This document shows, piece by piece, positions 15,317 through 29,800 of a stretch of DNA of 64,000 nt. The first letter of the stretch is position 1. Each line of letters starts with the position of its first letter. The position numbers and the translations under genes are program-made. Under the pieces are notes generated by a model, which saw nothing but the letters and a program-made list of their open reading frames with translations, made no database searches and was not told the DNA's origin. Origin of the DNA: Prunella strophiata (lineage: Eukaryota; Chordata; Aves; Passeriformes; Prunellidae); assembly GCA_036583965.1 (NCBI GenBank), contig JAZBQD010000014.1:44139490-44203489 (forward strand), in the 5' to 3' direction.

Positions 15317-18134
15317 AGCTGCAGGCAGGTTTTGACCCTGTGGTTCAGAGAGATAATCATTAAAGATTTGGAGAGAAGCAGTAAAATCTCTAGTTGAAAC
15401 TCTTCTACTTTACTAAATCAGAAGACAGAAAAAAAGCTTTCAAATTTCCTCTGATAATATTTTCTCATTTGTTTTCATTTAGTTACAAAATTTAATAGAA
15501 AATATTCTTCTCAACAGAGAAAACAGTGCTCTTCTCAACAAAGCATCATAACACAAAACCAACTTGAATTGGAACCTGAATGTAATACAAACTTGAATCT
15601 TGAGCAACTTCATGCTGTCTCACATTAACCTTCAGAAATGCAGAAGATATACTCCCTTGCTACTCTGAGAAACACACCCTAAATCTCCTCCAAAAGACCT
15701 TTCCAATAAAAAGCCACTGGCAGTAACTCAGGAAAGCCTGTTCTGTTTCACTCTGAGGAAATTACTTGATAAATCAAGTTAGGATTTTTTCCAAAATGGT
15801 ACAGGTCAATGAACATATGCTGATTAAATTAATTAAGATACTTCTACAGGTGATGGTGTTCCTAGCAATCACCCTGAAAATATTAATAAAAAATAAATTA
15901 ACAAAATTGGTGTAGTGAAGAAAAAATGCCTCCTACTACATGTCAACCAAAGTGACCTTACACCAACCACATCTTATTGCTAAAGAGGAGACAGAAGATC
16001 AGGTGGACTGTTGCTGGATTCCAACAGCACTGTACCATTACTCATTGCAGCTTCTTAATATAGGTTATCTCCTGTATGCAAGAGATAAGTCTTGAAATTA
16101 CTTGGCTGTGAATAGCTTTTCCATTATGAAATCAGTTAGCATAACAGCAGTAATTAGTCCCACCTTCAGACACTCTTGGAAATAACTTTTTAGACATACC
16201 CCTCAAACGCAAATACTGAGACACTGCAGTCACTTTATCATTTTGGTTTTGTCAGCACTTTTAAGATACCTTCAAATTACATATGAAAAGCTTTGACCGT
16301 TTTGACTGTCTAGAGCACTTTCATTCAACAACTTTGTTTTCCTTAGCAGCTTGCCCCAAGGATACAAATTCCCAACGATGTGTCAGTTCATCAAGATCAT
16401 GCGGTACAATGCAGCAAACGCTCATTTATCATCCATGTCACCAGGCTGCAAAAATATTTCTTTCAAATGCAGTATTGACAAATACAGCACATTATAATGG
16501 CTTATCCTGGCTTGTGTCACTCCTTCTTTACAAACTCTGTCAGCTTCAATTTCTGGCCATGAAGATCAGCCCTTTTGCTGGCATCATATGCTATAAAGAG
16601 CAAGTGATTTCTGATAGCAAATAAGGCAACTGACAAAATGACTTATAGCCATGAAACTGAAGAGGCAGCATGTTTGTTTATGTGGGCCATGGCTTATCCC
16701 CTCCAATCTTTCTGGAATTTCAGACTTGCTACTATGAATGTCATGTTATAAGTGAATTCTGGAGGGGAAAAAAAAAAAAAAAAAACCAAAAAGCCCCACA
16801 GCCTCCTCTCTCCCCCAAAAAAGCCCAACAACAACAAAAAAAATAAAAGCCAATAAATATTAATCTGTGTTCTGTAACACTGCAAACAGAGGTAACTGAA
16901 AATACACTTCTGTGTACACTTGAGTACAATATTTTTGAAGCCCAGCAAGCATTTTCAAAAATGCTCATGTTGGATTTTGCCTCAGTTTATAATTGTAAGA
17001 ACCTTGCACAATATTGAAGAAAAAATTGAAAATATGCAGTGAATTTGTCATTTAAATTTAGCCTGACAGCTTAAGTCCAGTTCCTGCATCCCAACCACGG
17101 GGCCATAAGGCTTACTGCCCAAGAGGGCACCTACTTCTTGCTTCTTAAACTACTTTCCCTGTATCCACAAAACCATAGCCATGAGAGTCTCAACAGAAAT
17201 TAATGACAGACAAATCCCATTATTAAGGTTATAAAATAATAATAACATAATTAATTCAATGTGTTCTTGCATGTTCCAATTCCAGTGAGAGAAACCTTTT
17301 CTCTTATTTGTTTTCTCAATTTAGAGAACATAAGTGAAAGCTTATCTGCTGACCTCCAGTGTCATTGCAGTAACTGAATATTGGGGAAATGTGCAATAGC
17401 TGTAAGAAACACTATGCCACTGAAATGGCATAACTATAAATACTGATGGAAAACAAACACAGTGGTGCTAAGTCAGGGGTTTGGGATTTGATTAACTGCA
17501 TTTTTCTTTGAACTTCAGCAATATGAAACCGTAGTGACAAACAGGGCCCCTGATGTGGACAGAATCCCACTAGGGTTGTTACTTCTTTCATACAGTCAGA
17601 AGAAAATCTACCATAGGCTCCAATTAGGAATTCCAATTAGGAAGTAAGAGCAAGTTTCATCTTAAAATGTGTAAAGAAAAAAACAAAACACAAAACCACA
17701 AATAAAAACCAACCAAAAAACCCAAAACAACCCCATCACGCATTTTATATCTTGGTGAATCCAGACTACTTAACAATTCTGGACTAACAATATTGTCTAA
17801 ATTGCTCATAATGCATTTAGAACACAATATTTTTACTGTAGTAAAGTGCACAAAGTAAGTTAATAAAAACTAATGGCTAATAAAAGTAAATTACAAACTA
17901 ACAAACCTTAATTTATTGCTGTCTTCATAACATATTCCAAAAATGCTCATTAAAGTGAAAATATATTATGGTTTCTGAATAAAAGCCCACAGCATGGATT
18001 TCCTCAAGCTATTTAACAGGATGTATCTATAACTAATTGGCTGCCATTATTATGAAAACAGCCATTGTAGGTAAGAGCACTGATAATGAGCCAAGCTCTG
18101 GCAGCTGCTGCCATGGTGTGCTGATCCTGACTTT

Positions 18135-18154
18135 GGGGGGGGGGGGGGGGGGGG
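18135..18154. repeat. Homopolymer G20
   Basis: Twenty consecutive G on the plus strand. It has quadruplex potential and is a likely site of length error in sequencing. Confidence 0.97.
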
Positions 18155-21100
18155 AACCCTCTATTTAGAGAAACAAAATTCTGGAACAAAGGTCCAGCAA
18201 CAAAAAACATAACTGGGGCACACAGTTAGTGATCAAACAGATGCAATTCAGCCAAGTTAAGCCTTGCAGCAGGAGCAAGGAGCACGTGAGGTTGTCTAGA
18301 AAAGTACTGAAGTCTGGGAGCACCCACACAGCTGGTACAGAGAGGACGACTGACTCTTGATGGTACATTTGCTAAATCCATTGAATTCATGCAGGTGGAG
18401 TAGCACATCCCTTGTTTACCTTGGATTACTGAATCAAGGCAGAAAATTTGCTACCTGCTTGGCAGGAAATCATTCAGTTAGCCTTTCCTGTTAGCAAATT
18501 AGTATTCTGTACTTCTGGAAATACTTTAAACAGGAATTTTAAATTTTTACTTGGATAATTTATTTCTCTCCTGTAACAAAAAAAAAAAAAAAAGACAAAA
18601 ATGATACAAAAACTGTGCAGTTAGTTCAGCTTAAATGCTGCAACATGACAGAGTATGAAAGCATCACACTGAAGACTGTGTCAGACCACCAAACTTAGCA
18701 AATCTGTCAGTTAAAGCAAGTGACAAACACTGCTTTATGGACTCCATGTGACAGAACAGTTTATGGCCTTGAGGCTCTCACTAACAGCAGCTTTTCTTAT
18801 GAGAAAACTATTGATGAAGGAAGGTAAGATATCCCTGAGGTGCATTCTAAATATGACAATGAGATTCTAACCCCTCATCCCACCTTCTGGAGCAGATAAT
18901 TTCTACTGGTATCAAGTGATCAAAGAATTCCGTCATGTGAGATGAGAATGCAAAATAGCAAAAAGCCTACAGCAAAGCACCTCTTCTACTTTACCATGAC
19001 TTAAAACAAATGTTTCAAAACATTCCCAGAAAACATGAGTGAAAACACATCCCCTCTTTTTAAACTGTGGCTTATATAAACACTTCCTGACCATTACCCA
19101 ATGAATGTAATTCTTGTTAGGTTTACCACTGACAAGATGCAAATCAACTTGCAGAGGACAGTTTTACCCTATATTAATCACTTATGCTATGTTTCCCCAA
19201 TTTTTTTTACTCTGAATAGACACATACCTTCCTTGCAGTACTTTGGTGGTCTCTGCTCTGTGATCTGCCTTTCAGTTAAAATTCAGACTTTCTTCCATCT
19301 TCAGCTAATTATTGCTTATCAAATGTTACAGCTCATTTCAGTCATCAAAAAAGTGCATACTGCACTCACTAACACAACCTGCTTTCATCATCTCTAGGTA
19401 CTTAATGGTATAAAATAACAAAAAAAAAAAAGTCTAAATTGGCAGTGATAAATTTAATGTTGGGCCTACCCTTGCTTAAGGCTATTTTAGCCCATTTATA
19501 AAAAATGCTACATTTTTCCCTGTTTCATCCTGAACATCTGTATGCACTTATACATATGAAATAATATTTTCAGGGCTTGCTAAAATGTGTCAAGTCTAGT
19601 CATAGACTGGCAGTATCACAGTGCAACTTCCCCTACAATCTGAGTACACTACAATACATGCAGACATACTGCAACTCTGTCTTTGCAGAGAGATTTCATC
19701 AAAACGCTGTGACATCCATCCAGCTTTTTCTTAGATTTCATCCAGCTCAAAGTTACACTTACAACAACTTTCAAAGGATTTAGCAAGAATTCAGCAGTAT
19801 CATATACAAACACCAGATGGGATGATCTGCTTAACTTTACCAGGATAAGGCTAACTTTTAGAATTACAGCCCCTCAGCTGTCCCAGAGAAGCGTAGCTCG
19901 CTCACATCTTTCTTCTTTAACTGCCTGTTCCATACAGGTCATTTCCTGGCTGCCTAAAACAACAGTCTGCGTAGCTCACATCTGTAAAATCTTTTAGCAA
20001 ATGGATAAATGCCAGCCCCTCATGCAGCTGAAATATCCAGAGATGGTTCAAGCTCTTTAAAACCTTGTGAGCTGCAGTCTTCCTCCTGCCAGGGGTTACA
20101 AAACAATCCCTTTTCCTGAGAGTTTCTGCCAGCACAAGAGTTACTGTTTCTTCCTCTAATGCATCCTTACTTCTTAGTTTCTTTACAAGGATTATGGTAC
20201 TTTTCTCCTTCATTTAACCTGTACATACCCAGAGGTCAATGCTATTAATTACAAAATTACTTTGGATTAAAAAAAGAAAAGCAACAGTACATTTTAATTA
20301 CAGTAAGATTAGCTCTCTGAGTTAATCATGTTGAAGTTGCATTTTCAGTGAACAAAACTCTAATTACATGCCATTTTCTTTAAAAAAAAGGTAAGACCCA
20401 CAAGAGTCTCACTGTACCGGAAATAGCCCCTAACCCTTAACAATTGATATTAAATAAAGCAATAAAGGCTTTATTAATTCCTGACCAGTTCTTATTTGCA
20501 TATCTACTCTTATGAATTATCTCAGCAATGAGGAAAAAAAAAATGTAACATCACAAAACATCTTGTTCTTAATACTTCAAGAGAAACCCAGGCAGAAGCT
20601 ATAGTGCTATTAGTATGTGTGAGAGAGGACAGGATAGGGGATAGAAAGCCAAGTTCCCAAACCTGCTGTTTTCCAAGGGCTTCTGCCAGGGCCCAGACAA
20701 GCATTGTCCTAGAGCTACTTCAGGGAACAGCATTATACCACATATAGGATTCAGCATGAATGTGGAGGACTCAGGCACATTGCTCAATACATGATTAAAA
20801 ACATCTACTTGTAGCATTGAGGATAATAATTTTAGGCTTTAAGATGACTGTTGCAAGAGCCTCAAAGTCTCTACAAGACCATGGATTCCCACTCACAGAA
20901 AAAGATGAAGTTATTAAAATTAAGCCAGAAATACTGCAACAGGGATTTAAGCTACAGATTTGGCCAGTAATGAAAGGCATGGTGGTGAGCAGCAATTACA
21001 GCACAGGACAGAGTTGCAAAAGGCCAGAATGCTCAGCTCAGCTGTTTACTTGCCAGGTGACGCGACCCAGGTTACACAAAGTCCAACACACACCCTTAAA

Positions 21101-23741
21101 TGTTCCAAGTACACAAAGGTTGAGAGCGCCTGCCTGACCCATAAAAGTAGGGGAATATCTGCTGTAGAACACATCAGTTTGTCTCTCTCCCCTTGTCCTG
21201 GCCAAAAAGGCTCATGAAGGCCAACCAGAGGCCCTTTGCAGGTATAGAGAAAAGGTTGCTTTGGCTTGGTGACATGCAACTCAACCAGATGATTTCCAGC
21301 CGCAGCTTGCAGCTGCAGCCCCTCCATGTCCCCATCTTGAACCAGCAATGCTCCTTAGAAAGCTGCTGGGGAAGAACTAAACTTGTCAGACAGCCTCTAC
21401 TCTCATGAGCAGGCCAACAGCTTAATTGCTCATCGCAGACAACAGAAACACCCTGTATCCTGTTTGCCTGTCTCTAGACTCTGACAGAAGAAAAACATCA
21501 ACCTATCACGCAGGGACCTTTTGTTATTTCATTCAAGTACAATGAGATTTTCATCTGGTAGGTGGTGAAGTAAGAGATTTATTGCTGTATTGTTCTGAGG
21601 AAAAAATATTTGAGTCGTTCAGTAAGATTTGGAAAAAATCTCGTCACTGTTGAGTAGAGAACTTTGCATGATCAACTTTATCATTGCAAAAGGCTTTTAA
21701 GTGGAAAAAAAAGAGAGAAATTAATTAGATGAAAACTGGATAAAATTATCAGAGTGTTTAAGAAATTCTTTGGGTTTTTTCCTCAAAAGTTGTTTGTGAC
21801 AGCATGAGAACAAGGGCACGGTGGGAAGTAGGGTTAGTGCTACGTGATAGACAATAAAGGGTGTGGGTGAAGAATCCTCAGAAGACAGGGGACTAGTTCA
21901 AGATTAAATAACCTGAAATATCACAGAGGCCTTGGGGAAAATCAGAGATTTTCTTGTAGGATTTCTTTTTAAAGTATCCAAGGAGTATTAAATCAAAGGA
22001 CTAGTCTGAAAAACCCTACAAAGAAGAGGCAGAAAGCAAGAGCAGAAGAAGCTCCAATGCTCCCTGTCTTGCACAACTGCATTTATGTAATTATCCAAAG
22101 AATAAACAAGCACATACAGACACCACCTAGAAAGAGATCCTGACAAAGTGCTCCTGCCATATCTCTCATGCCACAGCCACTGGCATCCAAAACTCAGCTG
22201 CAGATCAAATGGCATGTGCCAGAGGTCTTTATCACAGATGACATACTGAATGCTAATAAAGTCTATCCTTTCTTGCATTCCCCTCTGTCACAAAATACTG
22301 TACCTTGCCCAAAGCCATTGCCATTAGTTTGGCATCTTCCAGGTAAAAACAGAAGAGAGAAGGAAAAATATGATCCTATATTTTTGTGCCAGAAGAAGGG
22401 TACCATAAGCAGACACATCCCAGCTGGGGTCACCTGCTGAATTCCACCAGGACATGCAGTCAAACTGCAGATCATAAAGAGGGCAAGACAGTAAAACCAT
22501 TCCCACAGCTCCAGGAACTTCTCTTTCCTAGTCCACATCTTGGGGTACCTCTTTCATCCCTCTCATCTAATGGTCAGTAAAAGTTTAACTGTCCAACTAG
22601 CAGATGTTGAAAAACTGCCAGGAAGAACTTGTATGAATACAGAAAGATAAAGTCTCCTTGCTGACAAATGGGCAGATACACTCCCTATGCACCTTGCCAT
22701 GGAATTACCATCATGCTGGAGGTGCTTCTAGATATCACAACAGAAATTCAATTACAAAATCAACACAAAGGCACTATGCAAATGACAGATACCCTGCAGA
22801 TCTTCAAATGTTAACTCATGATGTAAAAGTAGCAACAGTTCTTAAAAAATCAAAATATAACTATGCTACTAGCATGTGGAATAGTAAGGAAGATTCTTTG
22901 TGGATGAGAAGCCACTCAAACAGGGAGGAGTGGGAAAGAAGCCAGCACCTTTAGAAGAAGCGGTCAACAACAAGACAAAAGAGTCCAGAGGGTGTGTAAA
23001 GCATCAGGATTTAGCAATATCCTAAATTGCTGTGAGTTAGCAGCTGGCAGGGCATAATAATAACCAAGAGATTAATAGATTTTTCCAGTGTGAGGTCAGA
23101 AAATGACATAAAATAACATTACAGTGCTGACATTTTAGATGAGACAGTGAAGCAACTGGTATTAAATGAAACCACAAAAGTGGGAAGTGGGTGCAGGGCA
23201 GGGTCACGGTCCTGGTGGACAGTCTGCTAAAGCTTCTACTTCAGCAGACTGTTCAATCCCTTGATTTTCAAAAGTAACAGCAGGTCATGGATACCAACTT
23301 CTGGCCCCAGTTGGAAAGAACTTCCTGTAGCTCTGTAGAGAGACAATATGCTACGGTCTTCACCTGGAAACTTTTATGGCATGGAAAAATTCAAATCAGG
23401 AATGAAAAATAAGCAGGCCACATTACACAATAACACCTATCCCTAAGAGTAGTAAGTAACAAAATCTAAATCAGAAATTTCTGTAACAGGAACAGAGCAA
23501 ACAGAAAAAATTACCTCTCTGTCCTTCAGACAGGGTTAGTACCAGAAACACACAAGTGCTATGTCACTGCTTACTTTGTGGATTCCTACACACTCTCTAG
23601 TAGTTTTATTACATATTTTTTGTGCCCAAACCATTATTCCTCTGCATTGTGGCACCTAAAAGCTGACCTGTAAGATCTTTTGATCATAGCCAACCACAGC
23701 AGAAACTCTTCACTATTGACTGCTACACTTCATGCCCAAGA

Positions 23742-23990
23742 TTTCATAGAATTCACAGAATCACTGGGTTAGAAGAGACCTTCAAGATCATTGAGTCCAA
23801 CCTATGCCCTAACACCTCAACTAAACCATGGCACCGAGTGCCATACCCACACTTGTTTTAAACACATCCAAGGATGATCACTCCACCACCTCCCCAGGCA
23901 GACCATTACAGAACTTTAGAACATTGACCTCAACATTTCAACATTGACCTCCTTCTTTGAACAGCAATACAGAAAGAAATTTTCTTGAAC
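23742..23990 (-). mobile_element. CR1 LINE 3' fragment, minus orientation
   Basis: It starts with tttcatagaattcacagaa, the reverse complement of the CR1 terminal repeats. It continues with ggttagaagagaccttcaag, atcattgagtccaacc and cctccccaggcagaccatta, the well-known reverse-complement CR1 3' region. The right part (about 23925-23960) contains a short internal duplication of acattgacct. It is a diverged, 5'-truncated copy without open reading frame, lying in the transcriptional sense of PDZRN4. Confidence 0.9.
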
Positions 23991-26879
23991 CCCCCAAAAA
24001 AATCAACATAAATGAAGAATGAAAAGATATGATTGTATGCTATTTTCAGTAATTGCAAAAACATTTTCAACTCACTGCTTCAGGAGTTAAAAATAAACTG
24101 ATAGATCTGTGACTACATGATACTGACAAATAGGAGCATGGATAAATTATGTGTTTCAACTCATGTTGCATTACTGGTCATGTTGGAGCAGAGATACAGA
24201 TGTGTGCAGAGAACACCAACATCTCTTGTTTGTCTCTCATCTTCTTCATAGAGGAATATGCAGGCAACATAGGAACAGCATAAGAAGCTGTAGAGAACAT
24301 TATTGCTAATACTGTCAATGCTAAATCAAGCACTGATTTATGAACATTATGTTTATAATCCTACAGACCCCTCCTCGTACTCCTAGACAGGTTTTGATAA
24401 TAATTATGATGCTATACTATGAGAGTCTGTGTCTTTTTGCAGCTTGCACAATAGCTGAATAGGCTGAACATGCACATTCAGAGTGCTACAATAAGGTGGA
24501 GAGGCAGGATGAGTATTAGTAGGAATTAATTTCTAGGACATTTCTAACTTTTTCATGACTAATTAAGATAAGCTTACTTGCTGTTGCAAGCAAAGAACAC
24601 ATGGTGTTATTAGGAATTGGCACAAGGAGTGCTTAAAACATCCTCTGGCAACTCATTAAAGAACTGGATTAGGCCTAAGGAAAAAAAAGGGATCGTCAAT
24701 CAACTGCAAAAGATATGAACTCAGCCTTTTCTATGGATGCATCAAGAAACTGATTACCACACAAGTACAGATGAAGAAAAATTAGCTGCTGAGTTATGAA
24801 AAAGTTGCAAAAGCAGCAAACCACTTTGAAAACATCCAAGTATGAAGCAAATTTATGAAAAGAGCCAAGACATAGCAGGACATCTCAGCCCCCTCCCCTC
24901 CCCCCATTATGGCACAGTGCACACAAATACAGTCAAAAATGAGAGAACAGGAAAAGGCAGCTCACTTTCCAGCTATGATCCCAGGATCCTTCAAATTATT
25001 GCCACAGGCATGAATTTTATAGCACAAAGACCAGCTAGATCCCATGGAGATTTTAGTGCCTCATTAGCAGGTTTCTTCTGTGTCAAATAACCTATTCCCA
25101 TGCCCCTTCCCCTCCCTTGAAATGAGAAATGTGTGCTCCCCAGCTGCTCTCCAGCACCCTAATTTATTCTTGGTGCATTTAGGTAACACTTGCACATGCC
25201 ACAACAGTGTCCAAGGGATTTGTTTATTGGTTGTAATTGCAGTTCATGTGTGCTGCCACATTAATGGCAGCTCTGTGAAGGTGCCCTCTGCACCACCTAG
25301 CACTAGGGACGCTGCTCTCCCTTCCTGAGCACCTGCTACTCAGCAGAACTACCAGTCATTATATGCACAAGGGCTCTGATTCAGTTACCCTAAAAAAATG
25401 AAGGCTCTAGGCAGGAAAAATTTTGTGTGAGAAGGAAAAGTTGTTCTTTCAAGTCTCTGGAAAACAAGAATGCCAGAGATCTATACTATATCTAAGGTAA
25501 AAAACCCTTCATTTCACTTTCAGAAAGAATTCTTCAGATGCAGCTGCAGCACTAACTGACTTAAAGATACATGAATGTAATATTCAGGATCCATGAAAGA
25601 CTAATCTTTATTAAAGGGCAGAGCTACAAGACAGGTAACACTGTTTCATAAATCTAAATTCTCCTGACATTTTTGGCCACTAAAACTATTGAAGCTTTAT
25701 GAGTCCAGGATGCTGTTTTCTCCCCTCACAGCTACCAAATGGGAAATAAATACATATCAGCAGGGACTGCAAAACAACACTGTCTGTACTTCTGGCAAAG
25801 CACCTTTAGACACTGCAGGACATGGAGACTGTCTCCTCTCCTTTGAGGGTAGATCCACAGCTCTAGTCCACGTCAGGCTCTCAAAGGGATCTCTTCTAAC
25901 ACTGAAAAGAATTATTCAAACACCATCTTATAGGATGAAAATAACATAGATGTTTTTACCTACAGCTCAGGGTACTTCCATTCAAGCTCCTCTATTTAAA
26001 AACAGAAGTCCAACCTCCAAGATGATCATAAAAGAGGACTGTGAAAGGTGCAAGTAAAGAGGAGGGAGGAAGATTGTCATTAGAACAGGGAATTTAATCT
26101 GTCAAGTAACAGCTGAAGATAAGCCTGAACTGTATAACATCAAGCTAAAAGGTTCTAAAATCACTTGTCACTTATACTGGATGTATTCATGCCCTTCCTC
26201 TGTTATCATCCAACTGCAAGGTATCACTTCAAAGAAGCTGGTCTCCCCACTCAAGATGCAAAAACTGTGTGCTAAATTGAAAAATTAGAATTGGTAGAAT
26301 TAGTTAATTTGGACCATCTTTAGTCTCACTTTACAACATTCCAGCTAGTCAGAGGTTGTATCCAGCTCAGATGGTGGGAAATGTTTATACAGTTTAAATA
26401 CCATTCAAAACCTTACAACTTAAACATGTCTTTGCACGCTTGCCTTCTACCAGTGTAGCCCTAGGTCAGTTACCAACTCTTTAAATTCAAAAGCTGTGGT
26501 CTCACCTGATCCATGAAAGTCAGATACCATATCTCATTTTCATAAAAAACTTTTTTTTTTTTTGAGCTGTGATAAAATCCATTTAACAGAGAGAAAGAAA
26601 TTATCTTGGCAAATCACTTCAAGGGTACATTTCCTTTACAAGCACTTTTAGCTTTTTCAGAGATTCAGCACAGTCATGTGTTATTTGATTTGTTTTAATA
26701 TAGTTTTTGCTTTCCTGACCTTTTGATCCCCTGAGTGAAATTGCATCACTGATGAGGTTAAAACGATGCTGCTACTTACTCATCAGCATTCGAAGATTCT
26801 GATTTGAAATAAAACGGATGCTGGGAATAAATTCTGCAGTTACAATGACCACAACAAAATCGAGAAGTAGCTTATGGAA

Positions 26880-26897
26880 AACTCATTTAAATGAGTT
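26880..26897. repeat. Perfect 18-bp palindrome
   Basis: AACTCATTTAAATGAGTT equals its own reverse complement. It lies in a stretch (about 26660-27080) without recognisable repeats, with several CpGs and a C/EBP-ATF-like TTGCATCA at 26741-26748. It may be a dimeric protein-binding site or chance. Confidence 0.9.
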
Positions 26898-29800
26898 CAT
26901 TAGTGCTACTGTTGTCATGCTAAACACATATTTTTAACTTCAGCATTACTTGGCTGGACTTTTAGTCTTTCGCAAAATGTTACTGTGGTTATAAACTCCC
27001 CAAAACTTGCACTGAATTAAAAAAATGTATTACATATTTCTTGATGAATCTTTTAATTCAAATGGCAATTAATGCAACGGCCAGGTCCTCCCTTTAATGA
27101 CTTTATGGCAGTCAAACCTTCTCACTTAATTCTATCTTTATAAGTCTCTGTTGATTCATTGAAGAATACATGGCAATATATCTTTCTGTGAAATAACTAT
27201 ACTCATACAGACATACAGAAAAAAAACAAGGAAAAAAGTCTATATTCCTCTTCAGTTCCCTCCCTAAAACTAGTAAAAACAATACACAGCAACTGGTCCT
27301 GTTTCTGAGCATGGTTTTTAAAAACATTTTTCTTTTGCCAAAAATATTGCAAATTATTTTTTCAAACACAAGTAATGAATACTTAATTGCTTTTTGCTCC
27401 TTTTTTTAATCTCCAGAATTGACCTGGGGCACTCTACTTCTTGATAAAAAGAGGAAGATAGATAATGGGCTTTTCTTTAGGGTCTCTCACATCTATCACT
27501 GTTATCAGGACAGGAACCAAGCTCTTTCATGCTGCTCTGCTGACAATTCAAGGAGTTTACGATGTAAGTGGCCTTGTTCAATATGTTTGTTTAGAAGAGA
27601 AGATTTAAAGTTCTATAAGAAAAATAAACACATTCTTTCAAGCTAACTTTAAAGACTCAAGACTGACAGTTGAAAAGAAAAATAAAACCCTCAAGCTTTA
27701 CCTTCTGTGATACCTTAAGGGAACTATCTTTTCAGCTCATCATGAGCAAAGCTATCTATGTGAAAGTTGTGTGATTCAGCCAAGCCTTCTAGTTGATTTT
27801 TGCTCCTTCTTTTATTGATTAGCTCTTGAAACATTAATCAATTTTGACTTCTAATGGAAGCCCTGATTTTAGGCAATCTTCTGCTAACCAAAATAGCAGT
27901 AGTCAAACAAGTGCAGATAGGCAGCTGAAAGATGTCTGCAGGACAGAGAACCTGCCCGTTGGTTAAGCCCCTGTTAGCACCTCTAGTCCTCAAACCAGGA
28001 GGGCAGAGGCCTGTGAAGGGAACCATTTTCCCAAATCCATGTTTATAGTAGGAGGTACAGAAGATGTGAACAGGTAGAACATGTGGTCACTGCATATTTT
28101 CAATGTACTAGGATTGGGAGGGGAAAAAACATTTTCCTTCACAAGTAGTTCCAGGTAGCCTAGCCTCCCACCTGCTGCCAGAATCATCTTCTTCCTTTAC
28201 CAGACCTTTTTAGGCAATTTGCCTACTTCATCTTTACAAACATAAACAATTTGCCTACTTTACATATAAACATCTATATTCACATAACTCTTGTACACAC
28301 AGGCAGGTGACTCAGCCAACTTGCTGCAATGGAAAAGGGGCAGCAAACTCTAAATCACAGCTCCAGGAGGATCTCTGGCACCTGCTGATGGTCTACATCA
28401 CACCTTCTACACTACACCCATGACCAGTTTTCCCAGATCCCATGTGCTCTCCAAAGAAACATTAAACCAATTCCACAACAAACTGAAGATGATGTCTGGA
28501 AGCAGATAATTTAAACTGAGAAACTGGAAAGTCAAGATACGAACCATCAAAAATAGCTCTGCTAATTAGGTAAAATACTGTCTCTCAGATGCTTCTCAAG
28601 ATGTATTTTATGCCATCTCAAGATATGGTACAAACTTAGAAGCAAATATTCAAAGGGAAAAACACACAATATCATGCTCAAAAAACCAAACCAGTCCAAA
28701 AAAAGCTTCAATTCAGTAGCTCTCTGTTTTCAAAGCAATTTGAAATCTAGCATAATCTGTTCAACTCTACAGACACAAGCCCTTTTCTCCAAAATCTCAC
28801 AGCTGTAGTCCTGCAACTGAAGGCCAAATTATGCTGTATGTTCACGCATAGAATTTAGAAGTCTGACAATTCATTAACTCCTGGCTGCTTGAATTTCAAC
28901 TTCTTCCTTCCCTCATCTTTTCTCAGTATAATTAATGTATAAAACTGGTACAATAAAAGTTTAAATAGAAATTGAAGACCACCCTACTTCAAAGTCATGT
29001 ATTTGACAGGAACCAACAGTAATCAATTTTTAGATTGATTACACTAACCTTTTTCTTTAAGTCTAACCGAGGATAATGGGATGTTGTTGATCTCCACAGC
29101 ATTATCAGGAGGGCAACAGAAACACTCCACTGTGAGGTTTCACAGACAGGTACTGACATCCATGTAATGGAAAGACAGAATCCTCTGTCTACTCCAAACA
29201 CCAGGAAGGAGGGAGGTTGAATAGATGATACAAGAGCCTTCTATCCAGAAGGCAGTTCCCAGTACATCTCACTCAGCTTGTCCTATTTCCTGCTCTAATT
29301 CAACATTGTGCTTTATCTTAGCCAAAATTTCTTGCCTAGACAAAGACCCAATTCTAAATTTTGCAGGAAAAACAGAAGAATCTGCTTTGTTTGATGTACC
29401 AACATCAAGAAAAGCTCTGAGTGTTAAAAATGACTTAGTAGCAACAAACTCTAGAAAGACAGGAATCTTTTACGCTAAAGGCTGATACTGACAATAATGG
29501 CTATAAAATCACTTACTTGGGAAACTAGTAGACCATCTATGACTACCATACCAACAAAACAAGGTTCTGGAACAGGTTTGTATTTGGAGTATTGTAGACT
29601 AAGTAATTAATTTTAGGCACCATCTCCAATAGTTAAAAGGATGTTATATCCTGACTGCCTTAGTCCAGTCCACAGCTGTCTTAACTGCCTCATGTTTCCA
29701 ATAATGAACAACATTCAGCATTGCAAACATAGAGAATTTAATTATATATTTAATCAAGACTTTTTTTTTCCTAACCAGATGAGTGTACTTATTAACAGAA

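Noticed and set aside
19917..20213. 98-codon minus-strand open frame with protein-like composition
   Set aside because: It has no recognised domain, no splice or promoter context, and a length within chance expectation for 51 kb of intron. The other short open frames in the intron were rejected for the same reason.
21125..21185. CATAAAAG-containing stretch as a retroviral LTR promoter
   Set aside because: No second copy, AATAAA partner or LTR termini were seen nearby, so the evidence is too thin to annotate.
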